Shown here: piece by piece, positions 16,473 to 25,029 of the stretch
Numbering within the stretch: the first letter of the stretch is position 1
How the letters are laid out: every line of letters starts with the position of its first letter
Assembly: GCF_003710825.1 (NCBI RefSeq)
Contig: NZ_RHHQ01000012.1
Location: 186,001 to 250,000 of the forward strand
DNA length: 64,000 bases
From: Brevibacillus fluminis
GTDB taxonomy: Bacteria; Bacillota; Bacilli; Brevibacillales; Brevibacillaceae
Direction of reading: 5' to 3'
Made by a program: the position numbers and the translations under genes
Notes under the pieces: generated by a model
The model's input: the letters and a program-made list of their open reading frames with translations, nothing else
What the model was told of the DNA's origin: nothing
Database searches by the model: none

Positions 16473-17348
16473 ATGAGTGAGAACATAGCTTATTTCAATG
16501 ACCGCTTTATTCCGGTCGATCAAGCGGTTGTGCCGATCGAGGAGCGCGGCCTGCAGTTAGGAGACGGCGTCTACGAGGTGCTGTGCATCTACAACGGCGT
16601 GCCGTTTACGCTGAAGGAGCATCTGGATCGACTGGAACAATCGGCAAACGCGATTGAGATTGATCTGCCGCAAAGCAAAGAGAAGCTAGCTGAGCTGGCG
16701 TGGGAAGGCATTCGCAAAGCAGGCATTGAAAACGGTACCTTGTACATGCAGGTCACACGTGGAACAGCGCCACGCAATCATCTGTTCCCGGAAAACATCA
16801 CGCCGAACCTGTATTTGGTCTGGAAGCACGGCGCGCCTGATTTTTCCAAGTACAAAGCTGAGGGTGCAGCAGTGTTTACAGTAGCAGATGAGCGCTGGAA
16901 AAATTGCTACATCAAATCGATCAACCTGCTGCCTAATTTACTCGCGAAGGAACAGGCGAAGCGAAAAGGTGGCCAGGAAGCGCTGCTGGTGCAGGATGAA
17001 TGGGCGAAAGAAGGGTCATCGTCCAACTTGTTTATCGTGAAAAATGGACACTTCAAGACGCCACAGGCTGATCACTCGATTTTGAAGGGAATTACCCGCC
17101 AAAAGCTAATCACGGTACTGAATGAGCATCAGATTAAGGTGAGCGAGCAGCCGATTTCGCTTACGGAAGTGCTTGAAGCGGACGAAGTATTCATGACTAG
17201 CACCACGATGGAAGTGCTGCCGGTCGTCTCGGTCGACGGCAAACAGATCGGGGCAGGAAAGCCGGGGGATTACTTCCGTCAGCTGACAGCGTGGTACAGC
17301 GAGCTAGTCGCGCAGGAATGCAAGCCAGGCACAATCAAAACCGTATAA
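16473..17348 (+). CDS. dat: class IV aminotransferase, probable D-amino-acid aminotransferase
   Basis: PLP-dependent fold-type IV enzyme of 291 residues. The start has AAAAAAGGAGGATGGAAGT before the ATG. Signatures: IEERGLQLGDGVYEVLCIYN, HLDRLEQSANAIEI, the catalytic Lys in CYIKSINLLPNLLAKEQAK (about residue 147), EGSSSNLFIVKNG and SILKGITRQKLI, MTSTTMEVLPVVSVDG. This matches D-alanine/D-amino-acid aminotransferase of bacilli (about 280-290 residues), which swaps amino groups between D-alanine or D-glutamate and keto acids. Branched-chain or ADC-lyase relatives are less likely given the GLQLGDGVYEV pattern. The linkage to a peptide-binding lipoprotein suggests use of D-amino acids from imported peptides. 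Confidence 0.85.
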   Translation: MSENIAYFNDRFIPVDQAVVPIEERGLQLGDGVYEVLCIYNGVPFTLKEHLDRLEQSANAIEIDLPQSKEKLAELAWEGIRKAGIENGTLYMQVTRGTAPRNHLFPENITPNLYLVWKHGAPDFSKYKAEGAAVFTVADERWKNCYIKSINLLPNLLAKEQAKRKGGQEALLVQDEWAKEGSSSNLFIVKNGHFKTPQADHSILKGITRQKLITVLNEHQIKVSEQPISLTEVLEADEVFMTSTTMEVLPVVSVDGKQIGAGKPGDYFRQLTAWYSELVAQECKPGTIKTV

Positions 17349-17377
17349 AGGAACGGCGAGGGAAAGCCTTGCCGCAG

Positions 17378-17405
17378 GCTGTCGAGCATGCTCGGCAGCT
17401 TTTTT
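17378..17405 (+). terminator. intrinsic terminator of the oppA-like / aminotransferase operon
   Basis: GCTGTCGAG (17378-17386) pairs with CTCGGCAGC (17391-17399) around CATG, with one wobble pair, followed by a T-tract. Confidence 0.88.
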
Positions 17406-17507
17406 CATTTCAGCGTGGCTTGACGTAACGAAATCGGTGTCGAAACCGTCAGACTATCGATGAAGTGATCAGAATGATCGGATAAATGTTTGTATGGAGG
17501 GACCGTT

Positions 17508-18746
17508 ATGAAGTTAAAAAAATCAATCCTGCTTTTGGCAACGCTCAGCTTGTTCACCGCCATTCCGGCATCAGCTGCTTCGCCGATTGTCGAGAAGATG
17601 AAAAAGGTGGACCAGCAGCGGATACAAGCGGAACAAAATGAGGAATGCACTATGGGATGCCGGGCAGCTAGAGAATCGTATAACTGGATAGGCCCGACTT
17701 TTTATGAAATGCAGTTGAAAAACGACCAGCTGACCCCGGAGCAGCTCTACATCTTGGGCAAGGTGAAGGGACTCATCCAGAAAGAAGCGGAAATCATCGA
17801 TTTGTACGAAGCAAACGAGCGAACGCCGTACAACAAAGTCCGTGATGAGGTGCAGGCGACAATACTCGATATGCTGACCTACACGGCCAAGATGAAAGAG
17901 GTTTCCGCCAACGATGTGAAGGTGCTGACCTACGCTGTCGCTAAATCGCGCGCACTTTATGCAGATGCATCGTGGAAGGAGAGCTGGGTAGTCGACCGTG
18001 ACACCGCGTACCTGTACGCCTATATAGACGGCGTCGTCGCGGTGCTCGATCGATTCATGCAAGATTTGCCCAAGTTTGTTGACTATATCCCGGGAGGCAG
18101 CTTCTCCGAGTACAGCTGGGCGAACTCGGTTGCCATGCGGGCGATTGCGGAATTCACCAAGTCGATGGAGCCGAATTACCACGATACGGCGCAAGAGCTG
18201 TACGATACGTATGCCCGAAAAAGCTTGAATCTGGCCTTGGCTGATACCAGCTTGAACCTAGAGTACAAAATGAGGAATGTGACAGATATTTACAACGCAT
18301 ACAAAGCTCAACTCGGCACGTCGTACAAAAACAATTTGACGGCTGGTACCCAGGAAGGGCTTCTCACCATGCTCAAGCAAAACAATGCGGCAGTGAAGGA
18401 TAATGAGCGTTACTATCAGGATTACGCGATGGCGATTAAGCTCATCGATGCCTATGCTAGCCAGAAGGAAATTACGACGGCAGCCAAAAAGCAGCTCCGT
18501 TTGCAATGGTACCAATCGTTCATGGCCGGGTTGGATAAGCTGGACATCAGCATCTACAAAGGCGACTTTTATTGGTATGCCAACTATTTAGCCACCAACG
18601 ACCTCAAGGCCTTCGCGCAGGCCCAGCCAGCGGAGATGAAAAAGCTTGCCGCAAAGCTTTTGGCGAAAGTGAAAACGGAGAAAAACCCGAGAGACGCGGC
18701 GCTGTATAAGAAGACGGTCGCGCTGTTGACTAAGTTGAGCAAATAA
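17508..18746 (+). CDS. exported helical protein of unknown function
   Basis: Secreted protein of 412 residues that I do not recognise. The ATG at 17508 follows ATGGAGGGACCGTT. A clear Sec signal peptide is present, MKLKKSILLLATLSLFTAIP then ASAA, with cleavage expected after ASA. The mature protein is charged and predicted helical throughout, with many Tyr and Lys residues and no transmembrane segment (for example LYILGKVKGLIQKEAEIIDL). Two Cys (EECTMGCRAARE) occur close to the mature N-terminus. It stands alone between two terminators. No S-layer or cell-wall motif is visible. Confidence 0.75.
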   Translation: MKLKKSILLLATLSLFTAIPASAASPIVEKMKKVDQQRIQAEQNEECTMGCRAARESYNWIGPTFYEMQLKNDQLTPEQLYILGKVKGLIQKEAEIIDLYEANERTPYNKVRDEVQATILDMLTYTAKMKEVSANDVKVLTYAVAKSRALYADASWKESWVVDRDTAYLYAYIDGVVAVLDRFMQDLPKFVDYIPGGSFSEYSWANSVAMRAIAEFTKSMEPNYHDTAQELYDTYARKSLNLALADTSLNLEYKMRNVTDIYNAYKAQLGTSYKNNLTAGTQEGLLTMLKQNNAAVKDNERYYQDYAMAIKLIDAYASQKEITTAAKKQLRLQWYQSFMAGLDKLDISIYKGDFYWYANYLATNDLKAFAQAQPAEMKKLAAKLLAKVKTEKNPRDAALYKKTVALLTKLSK

Positions 18747-18771
18747 TGTGATTAGAACAAATACATCGATG

Positions 18772-18815
18772 GCCATCTTGTGAGCGGATTCCCGCTTTGC
18801 GAGGTGGCTTTCGTT
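18772..18815 (+). terminator. probable intrinsic terminator of the exported protein gene
   Basis: GCCATCTTG (18772-18780) pairs with CGAGGTGGC (18800-18808), and the inner AGCGG with CCGCT; a T-rich tail follows. Confidence 0.6.
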
Positions 18816-18948
18816 TTGGGAAGGAAAACAGTGGAAAATGGGATTGAATTACGGTAAAATATTTTTTATCAAAAGAATCGCGTTAATTGACCGAAAATAC
18901 TGAATAAATCGCATTAGACTATTCATTACCTGACAAGGAGGAGACAAC

Positions 18949-19830
18949 ATGATTGTTTTCAAAAGACTGAATGCATGTACGCTGGACGAAGCGGTGCTCG
19001 CGTACAATCGTGGGTATGAAGGCTATTTTTTTGACCAAACGAAGACCGTTGACAGCCTCGCGCACAAAATCGGCAAAGAAGAGCTTTCTCCCAGCCATTC
19101 CATCGTCGCGTTTTACGATGGAGAGCCGGTGGGCATCGTGCTGAACGGAATTTGGCAGCGAGACGGCAAAAAGGTTGCCTGGAATGGGGGCACAGGTGTC
19201 GCGCCCGCTTTTCGTGGAAAAGGTGTGGGCCGTGCGCTGATGGACGAGACGCTCGCCATTTATCGAGAAGCAGGCGTTGAGCAAGCAGCGCTGGTCGCCG
19301 TCAAAGAGAACGAAACGGCGATTGCGCTCTATGAAAAAGTAGGCTATCGGGTTGTAGGGCAGTCGATCTTTTTGGAGAGCCAGTCATCGCTGCTTCCTTT
19401 TCATGAGGAATCGGCGATGGACTATCCAGTGGAACAGGCGGGCGTACAGGATGTGTATGGGCTGGCGTTTTGGCCGAAGCCGATCTGGGACATCCAGTGG
19501 CAAAGCATCGAGAACAGGGTGGCGCTCGTGGTCCGAGACGAAAATGGGCAGGCGATCGGCTACGCTTTGTACCGGCGCCTGTATGACGAGCAGGGGCAGC
19601 CTGCCACCACGCTTTTGTTTCACTGTGCAGCCGATCCCACGCGGCATGACACAGAGGCGATCATCCGATGCGCATTGTCTCATGCGTTCGATCCGCTTGA
19701 CGCTAGCCTCCACCGATTGACGGTCAATTATCCTGCGGCCGATGAACAGGTGCTCGCGATTTTGCGGGAGGCAGGGTTTGGCAGAATGGCGGAGCAGGTG
19801 TTTATGGTGCGGGAGATGTCCAATTCCTGA
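18949..19830 (+). CDS. GNAT family N-acetyltransferase, two-domain
   Basis: Acetyl-CoA-dependent acetyltransferase of 293 residues; a single GNAT fold needs about 150. ACAAGGAGGAGACAAC precedes the ATG. The first domain holds the acetyl-CoA loop GTGVAPAFRGKGVGRALMDE and the motif NETAIALYEKVGYRV. The second half (about residues 150-293) looks like a degenerate GNAT repeat: WKIENRVALVVRDE-like strands, IGYALYRRLYDE and VLAILREAGFGRMAEQVFMV, but without the R/Q-x-x-G-x-G/A loop. The substrate is unknown. Confidence 0.82.
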   Translation: MIVFKRLNACTLDEAVLAYNRGYEGYFFDQTKTVDSLAHKIGKEELSPSHSIVAFYDGEPVGIVLNGIWQRDGKKVAWNGGTGVAPAFRGKGVGRALMDETLAIYREAGVEQAALVAVKENETAIALYEKVGYRVVGQSIFLESQSSLLPFHEESAMDYPVEQAGVQDVYGLAFWPKPIWDIQWQSIENRVALVVRDENGQAIGYALYRRLYDEQGQPATTLLFHCAADPTRHDTEAIIRCALSHAFDPLDASLHRLTVNYPAADEQVLAILREAGFGRMAEQVFMVREMSNS

Positions 19831-19856
19831 CGGGTCGGAAACGAGACACAGAAGAA

Positions 19857-19887
19857 AAACCAACCGAAACATGCGGTTGGTTTTTTT
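19857..19887. terminator. bidirectional intrinsic terminator
   Basis: AAACCAACCG (19857-19866) pairs with CGGTTGGTTT (19874-19883) with A- and T-tracts on both sides. It separates the GNAT gene from the convergent drug exporter gene. Confidence 0.9.
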
Positions 19888-21350
19888 CAATTTCCTCTTT
19901 TGGGATCGCCGCGATGCATTACCAGAAACGAAAGCGGCAGCGCAACCGCCGTAATCACGCTCGCGATGATAAAAATATCGTGAAAGCTCATGGTGTACAG
20001 CACCGTTTGGAACGCGGCGTCGCTCTGGTCATGCCCTAGTGCGAGCAATTGCTGCCTGTTCCCATCGAGACGTACAGTGAAAACGGAGGTCAAGAGGCTG
20101 ATCGTCATCGCGGAAAAGATCGTCCGCAGCCAGTTGATCAGGGCAGATGCGTGCCCGGACAGCGCTTCAGGAATGGCGCTCATGCCGACATTCGTTGCGG
20201 GGGTCATTGCCAGGCCGGTGCCTGTGTTGCGCAAGGAAAGCCAGAGCATGATGGACAGTAGGCTCGTGTCGGGCTGCAGGCTGCTGAAATGATAGGTGGT
20301 GCCGACCAAAATCAATCCTCCGCATAAAATCAGCCACCCGGCGCCGAATTTGGTGTAAAAATGACCGGAGATCAGCGTGGCGCACGTGAGGCAAAAAGCT
20401 GCAGGAAGAAACAGAAGCGCGATTTGCAGGGCAGACAGCCCTTGCATGTCAGCAAGATAAAGCGGGATGAAGGTGATCCCGGCATAAAGGCTGGTCTGCA
20501 AAATAAGCGAAATGATCAGGCTGACGGTAAAGGGAATGGAGCGAAACAAGCGTAATTGCAGCAGTGGAGCGTCCGTGCGCAGCTCGTGCACGATAAAGCC
20601 AATTCCGCAGCCAAGCCCGACCGTAAGGCAAATCCACGCCTTAGCGGAGCCCCATCCCCACGCCTGCAAGTTACCGAACACCAGCAAGAGAGCGAGGCTG
20701 GCGACCGCAGCCAGCGTAAGTCCAGCGCCATCCAGCTTGATCCGCTTTTGGCACCGATCCGCTGGCAGCAGGCGTGCCCCCAAGAGGCACACCACAACCC
20801 CGATCGGCAACGTGACCAAAAAAATCCAATGCCAGTCGTATTCCTGGAGCCAACCGCTCATCGACGGAGCAAGGGCGGTGCCGAGCACCGTGGAAAAGGA
20901 CCAGACGCTGACAGCGAACGGGCGGCGCTGCTCGGGTAGCAGCTGGTAAATCATCGCAAGCGAAAGCGGCTGGAGCAGACCGCAAAAGATGCCTTGCAGC
21001 ACGCGGAAAACGATCAGGGCATAAATGTTCCACGACAGCGCGCAAAGAACGGCGCACAGGTTCACGCCAGCCAGCGCGAACAAAAACAGGCGCTTCCCCC
21101 CGAAGCGATCGATCGCATAGCCGGTCACCGGGGCGATGACACCCGCTGCGAGCGTGAATCCGGTCACAATCCATTGAACCGTTCCGAGCTGCGTATTGAA
21201 CAGATGGATGAAGCCTGGGAGCGACATGTTCAAAGAGACGGTATGGTACATGCCAACAAACGAGCCGAAAAATAGGGTCAGGACGATTGACCAAAATGAC
21301 CGTTCCGCAAGCGGAGCGTCGGCAGCGATTTTTTGCAGGTCAACGGACAA
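19887..21350 (-). CDS. DHA2-family MFS drug exporter (EmrB/QacA type)
   Basis: Fourteen-helix H+-coupled exporter of about 487 residues. The frame can start at a GTG at 21359, but I prefer the TTG at 21350, which has GAGGTG six bases upstream; the GTG has no such site. Family motifs: motif A GYAIDRFGGKRLFLFALAGV, motif B region VFRVLQGIFCGLLQPLSLAM, and motif C-like STVLGTALAPSMSGWLQEY. WHWIFLVTLPIGVVVCLLG follows, as in EmrB proteins. It probably exports lipophilic drugs or endogenous metabolites. No regulator gene adjoins it. Confidence 0.9.
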   Translation of the reverse strand: MSVDLQKIAADAPLAERSFWSIVLTLFFGSFVGMYHTVSLNMSLPGFIHLFNTQLGTVQWIVTGFTLAAGVIAPVTGYAIDRFGGKRLFLFALAGVNLCAVLCALSWNIYALIVFRVLQGIFCGLLQPLSLAMIYQLLPEQRRPFAVSVWSFSTVLGTALAPSMSGWLQEYDWHWIFLVTLPIGVVVCLLGARLLPADRCQKRIKLDGAGLTLAAVASLALLLVFGNLQAWGWGSAKAWICLTVGLGCGIGFIVHELRTDAPLLQLRLFRSIPFTVSLIISLILQTSLYAGITFIPLYLADMQGLSALQIALLFLPAAFCLTCATLISGHFYTKFGAGWLILCGGLILVGTTYHFSSLQPDTSLLSIMLWLSLRNTGTGLAMTPATNVGMSAIPEALSGHASALINWLRTIFSAMTISLLTSVFTVRLDGNRQQLLALGHDQSDAAFQTVLYTMSFHDIFIIASVITAVALPLSFLVMHRGDPKRGN

Positions 21351-21649
21351 GCGCGGCACCTCGAATCAAACTTGTTTTCGTTGCAAGATGTACATTTAGA
21401 GGCAGTATAGCACCGCCTCGTAGGTAAACGTTTATCGAATGATAGTATCGAGCGATAGAAAACTCGTATGGAAGTGTGAGGTGGCCTGCGAGTCCATACA
21501 TAAACCGCCGGCATACCGACAAAAATAAGGAAAAATTCAGCACAGACTTTCCATTAGATTTCCATATTGCTCTAAGCGAATTCAAAGAATCGAAGCCTAC
21601 ACTAGGAATGTCCACGGTACAACCACACAATCTTGAAAGGGTGAAAGAC

Positions 21650-22504
21650 ATGTTTAGCAAAGCAAAAACAGGTATGGTCATGAGTGCTGTTGCCGCAGTG
21701 CTCAGCATCGGAAGCATCGGCAGTGCTTTCGCGGCGACAGCAGACACTACCACCCAAACGGTGACAGCGCACAAAGTTGTGATGAATGGTTGGGACACTG
21801 CCGAAAAAGGAGCGCACGCTGGCAAAGTCGACAATACCCAGCTGCTGGATGGCGGCCAGTTCGGCGATCATGGTCATGGTAGAGGTTTCGGCAAAGGGTT
21901 TGCGAATAACGCCGAGCTGCTGGCTCTTTTGAAGCTCGATGCGGATCAATTGCAAGAGCAGCTGAAAGCGGGCAAGTCGCTCGCTGAAATCGCACAGGCG
22001 CAAGGCGTTTCCACGGACGCGCTCACCAGCCTGCTTGCCAAACAGCGCGATCAGAAGCTTACAGAGGCAGTGAAGAACGGCAAGCTGACAAAGGAGCGGG
22101 CCGATCGGATCAAGGTAAACTCAGCCGAGCGAATCAAGCAATTCGTCGAGAGCAAGCACAATGGCCGCATGCACGGCAAAGGCTCCGGCCTGCGCAACAA
22201 TGAGGAGCTGCTGGCCTTGCTGAAGCTGGATGCCGACCAATTGAAGGAACAGCTGAAGGCAGGCAAATCGCTGGCTGAGGTCGCACAAGCACAAGGTGTT
22301 TCCAAAGCTGACGTCATCAAGCTCTTGATCGCCCAGCGCACGAAAAAGCTGGATGAGGCGGTCGCAAGCGGCAAGCTGACACAGGAAAAAGCGAAGCAAA
22401 TCAAGTCGGAGCTGGCTGACCGGATCAACCGATTTGTGGAGAAGAAGTTCGATCGTAAGGACGGCCACAATAAGGAGAAGGGGAAAGCTAGCAGGCAGGA
22501 ATAA
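21650..22504 (+). CDS. exported protein with two ~86-residue repeats
   Basis: Secreted protein of 284 residues. The ATG at 21650 follows TTGAAAGGGTGAAAGAC and gives a proper signal peptide, MFSKAKTGMVMSAVAAVLSI then GSIGSAFAA. After a short acidic linker there are two tandem repeats (about residues 86-171 and 183-267). Each begins NNxELLALLKLDADQL and continues EQLKAGKSLAEIAQAQGVS, a helix-turn-helix-like segment, then a Lys-rich helix xGKLTxExAxxIK. The C-terminus is strongly basic (KKFDRKDGHNKEKGKASRQE). Similar repeats are seen in small secreted proteins of Paenibacillaceae, but I know of no assigned function. A two-component system follows downstream. Confidence 0.8.
   Translation: MFSKAKTGMVMSAVAAVLSIGSIGSAFAATADTTTQTVTAHKVVMNGWDTAEKGAHAGKVDNTQLLDGGQFGDHGHGRGFGKGFANNAELLALLKLDADQLQEQLKAGKSLAEIAQAQGVSTDALTSLLAKQRDQKLTEAVKNGKLTKERADRIKVNSAERIKQFVESKHNGRMHGKGSGLRNNEELLALLKLDADQLKEQLKAGKSLAEVAQAQGVSKADVIKLLIAQRTKKLDEAVASGKLTQEKAKQIKSELADRINRFVEKKFDRKDGHNKEKGKASRQE
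21905..22450 (+). repeat. tandem duplication coding two ~86-residue repeats
   Basis: Unit 1 spans about 21905-22162 and unit 2 about 22196-22450, separated by a short His/Gly-rich linker. The units are alike at both protein and DNA level (AGCTGCTGGC, TGAAGCTGGATGC-like runs), which points to internal duplication. Confidence 0.75.
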
Positions 22505-22550
22505 AAAAATGCGAGCAGTAATCGAATAGAGCAGCGGCAGGCAAAAAAGC

Positions 22551-22595
22551 AAGCAGGCGGGTGTGTGATGACTACCTAGACCTGCTTCCTTTTTG
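22551..22595 (+). terminator. possible terminator after the two-repeat protein
   Basis: AAGCAGG (22551-22557) pairs with CCTGCTT (22581-22587), with an inner GGT/ACC pairing, then CCTTTTTG. The stem is short for its loop. The rest of the interval up to 22844 holds only weak short frames. Confidence 0.45.
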
Positions 22596-22844
22596 TCCTG
22601 GTCTCAAATCTAGTTCTAAAGATGGAGTGCTTTACTAGAAGAAAAAACGAATATCCGAAAAAATGGGGAGGATGCAGGCTTGAGTCGACGGGAAGATATC
22701 TCTCAAGGATGTTGCGGTGATACAGGAAGGGGACAAGGATGAGTCTGTTGAAAACAAAATGGATGACAAGCCAAGGTGATGACATCGCAATTCGACTCAG
22801 CCGAGTTGCGCGAATTCCATTTTTGACACGAAAGAGGGAGACAT

Positions 22845-23531
22845 ATGCGGATTCTCGCAGTGGAGGATGATCGCCATCTTCTAGCAGCAGTAAGCAGTGT
22901 GCTGCAGGAGGAAGGCTATCAGGTCGACAGAGCCGAGCGAGGCGATGAAGGCTTCTATTTGGCGGAGCGCGGCATTTATGATTTGCTAGTGCTCGATATC
23001 ATGCTGCCGGGCATGGATGGCTTGACCATCGTCAAAAAGCTGAGGAGCAAAGGCGTGTCCACGCCGGTTCTGTTTCTGACGGCAAAGGATAGCGTGGACG
23101 CGCGCGTGCAAGGTCTTGACGCCGGGGCGGACGACTACTTGGTCAAACCGTTCGCGGTTGAAGAGCTACTGGCACGGACACGGGCCTTATTGCGCCGGAA
23201 CGGCAAAATCAGCACCGAGGGCGAACTGACCTACGGCCCGATCACGCTGAAAGTGAACGAGTACGACGGGTATGTGGGCGAGACACCGATGAAGCTGACC
23301 AGCAAAGAGTTCGAGCTGCTGAAATATTTGCTGCATAACAAAGAGCAGATTCTCACGCGGCAGCAAATTTTCGACCGCGTCTGGGGCATCGATTCTGAGG
23401 CCAATTACGGCGTCGTCGATCTGTATGTGCATTATTTGCGCAAAAAAATGAGCGATTTCGGTTGTGACAACCTGATTGGGACTGTGCGCAACGTCGGCTA
23501 TATCCTTAAAGGGAAGAAAGAGAATGTTTAA
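22845..23531 (+). CDS. OmpR-family response regulator
   Basis: Cytosolic DNA-binding response regulator of 228 residues. Receiver domain: acidic pocket VEDD, phospho-acceptor Asp in LLVLDIMLPGMDGL (about residue 51), switch Thr in LFLTAKDSVDARV, and conserved Lys in GADDYLVKPFAVEELLAR. The C-terminal half is a winged-helix domain: LTSKEFELLKYLLHNKEQIL and YVHYLRKKMSDFG. AGAGGGAGACAT precedes the ATG. It overlaps the kinase gene by 8 bp (ATGTTTAA), so the pair is translationally coupled. Targets and signal are unknown; the adjacent repeat protein is one candidate. Confidence 0.94.
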   Translation: MRILAVEDDRHLLAAVSSVLQEEGYQVDRAERGDEGFYLAERGIYDLLVLDIMLPGMDGLTIVKKLRSKGVSTPVLFLTAKDSVDARVQGLDAGADDYLVKPFAVEELLARTRALLRRNGKISTEGELTYGPITLKVNEYDGYVGETPMKLTSKEFELLKYLLHNKEQILTRQQIFDRVWGIDSEANYGVVDLYVHYLRKKMSDFGCDNLIGTVRNVGYILKGKKENV

Positions 23532-24813
23532 GAAAACCCAGAATCGCCTCGTGATCCTCAACGTCATCGTATTCATGGTGCTCTTGTACGGGTTGGGGAG
23601 CGCGCTCTACTTTTCCATGCAGTACAATCTATATTCACAGGTGGACAGGGAGCTGCAGCGGGCCGTTTTTCAAATGAATCAGGGGCCTGCGCTGCAAGGG
23701 CCGATGCCGTCCGCTCCCCTGTCCCACCTTAAACTGGAACGCAAACGCTTCGGCGATGTGGACCGGCGGATCGTCTTCTTGTTTTGGGGTCCGCACGACC
23801 AGTTTTTGGCAAAGGCATTCGGCGAAATGATCGAAAACGACGACATCCCCAAATTCAAGCCGGAAGGCAATGAGCTCGGTATCACGACGAAGGTGATCGA
23901 TGGGCAGCCTTATCGAATTTGCACGATCATGGCCAACCGGATCATCTTTACGGAAGGACAGCTGCAAAAGGTCGAAAAAGTCCAGCTGGTCTACAATCTG
24001 GAGCCTGAGCAGAAAATGCTCGACCTTCTCTTGTACGTGCTAGGTATCGGCGGGTTTGTCAGCATTATCATCGCCATCGTCACCGGGCGGTTTTTGGCCA
24101 AGCGCGCCTTGGTGCCGATCCAGCAGTCGTGGGAAAAGCAGCAGCAATTCATCGCGGATGCCTCGCATGAGCTCCGCACGCCATTATCCGTCATTCGTCT
24201 CAATCTGGAGCGGCTGTTCCGCAACCCCGACCATACGATTGAGGAGGAGAGCGAGACTATTTCGGCCAGCATGCAGGAAACAAAGCGTTTGACCAAGCTG
24301 GTGACCGACCTGTTGACCTTGGCACGGTCCGATTCCAACGAGCTGCAAATTTTGAAGCAGCGTGTGCGGCTGGACGAGATTGTGCTAAAAAGCATTCGCA
24401 CCTTCTCCCAGCTGGCCGAGCTCAAGGAAATCACCATGAAGCGCGATGTGGAGGAGCCGCTCGAAATCATGGGCGACGAGGAACGCCTTCAGCAGCTGAT
24501 GGTCATTTTGCTGGACAACGCGTTGAAATATACGCAAGAAACCGGGCAGATCACGGTCAGCTGTAAACGCGAGGGCAACTGGATTACCATCATCGTCAGC
24601 GACACCGGCATCGGCATCTCACAGGAAGAACTCGGCTATGTTTTCGACCGCTTTTTCCGCGGGGATAAAATGCGCTCTCGCGCTGAAGAAGGAACCGGAC
24701 TCGGTCTCTCCATTGCCAAATGGATCGTGGAAGCTCACGATGGCAAAATCCGCGTGGAAAGCAAGGAAGGCGCCGGAACCAGCTTTACCATCACCCTGCC
24801 GGCAAAGAGTTGA
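23524..24813 (+). CDS. membrane sensor histidine kinase (HPK1 type)
   Basis: Sensor kinase of 429 residues paired with the preceding regulator. The ATG at 23524 lies within the end of that gene. Two transmembrane helices (about residues 9-31, VILNVIVFMVLLYGLGSALY; and about 158-182, LYVLGIGGFVSIIIAIVTG) enclose an extracellular sensor of about 125 residues with no recognised fold. The cytosolic part holds the H box FIADASHELRTPLSVIRLNL, N box LQQLMVILLDNALKYTQ, G1 DTGIGIS, F box YVFDRFFRGDK and G2 GTGLGLSIAKWIVE. All catalytic elements are intact. Confidence 0.94.
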   Translation: MFKKTQNRLVILNVIVFMVLLYGLGSALYFSMQYNLYSQVDRELQRAVFQMNQGPALQGPMPSAPLSHLKLERKRFGDVDRRIVFLFWGPHDQFLAKAFGEMIENDDIPKFKPEGNELGITTKVIDGQPYRICTIMANRIIFTEGQLQKVEKVQLVYNLEPEQKMLDLLLYVLGIGGFVSIIIAIVTGRFLAKRALVPIQQSWEKQQQFIADASHELRTPLSVIRLNLERLFRNPDHTIEEESETISASMQETKRLTKLVTDLLTLARSDSNELQILKQRVRLDEIVLKSIRTFSQLAELKEITMKRDVEEPLEIMGDEERLQQLMVILLDNALKYTQETGQITVSCKREGNWITIIVSDTGIGISQEELGYVFDRFFRGDKMRSRAEEGTGLGLSIAKWIVEAHDGKIRVESKEGAGTSFTITLPAKS

Positions 24814-24839
24814 GGGGAGCCGGAGAAGACAAATTTATT

Positions 24840-24895
24840 AAAGGACGAGTATGCAAAGAGGTATCTACCTCAATGTGATTCTCGTCCTTTTTGTT
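24840..24895 (+). terminator. intrinsic terminator of the two-component operon
   Basis: AAGGACGAG (24841-24849) pairs with CTCGTCCTT (24881-24889), followed by a T-tract. The loop contains a second small stem GAGGTA / TACCTC. Confidence 0.85.
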
Positions 24896-25029
24896 TGAAT
24901 AGGCAAAAGCAAACGAGCAGGATCGTTTCCTCACATCGCGAAAATAAAATGTAACGATTTAGCGATGGTCGAAAACAACCAAAGAGGATACGGACGATGA
25001 ACGTGACCACAGTAGGGAGGAACCATTAG

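Noticed and set aside
22739..22870. Short frame of about 43 codons with AGGAAGGGGACAAGG before its ATG, overlapping the response regulator start
   Set aside because: No conserved or membrane-like character and it runs into the regulator gene in another frame; the ribosome binding site alone is not enough.
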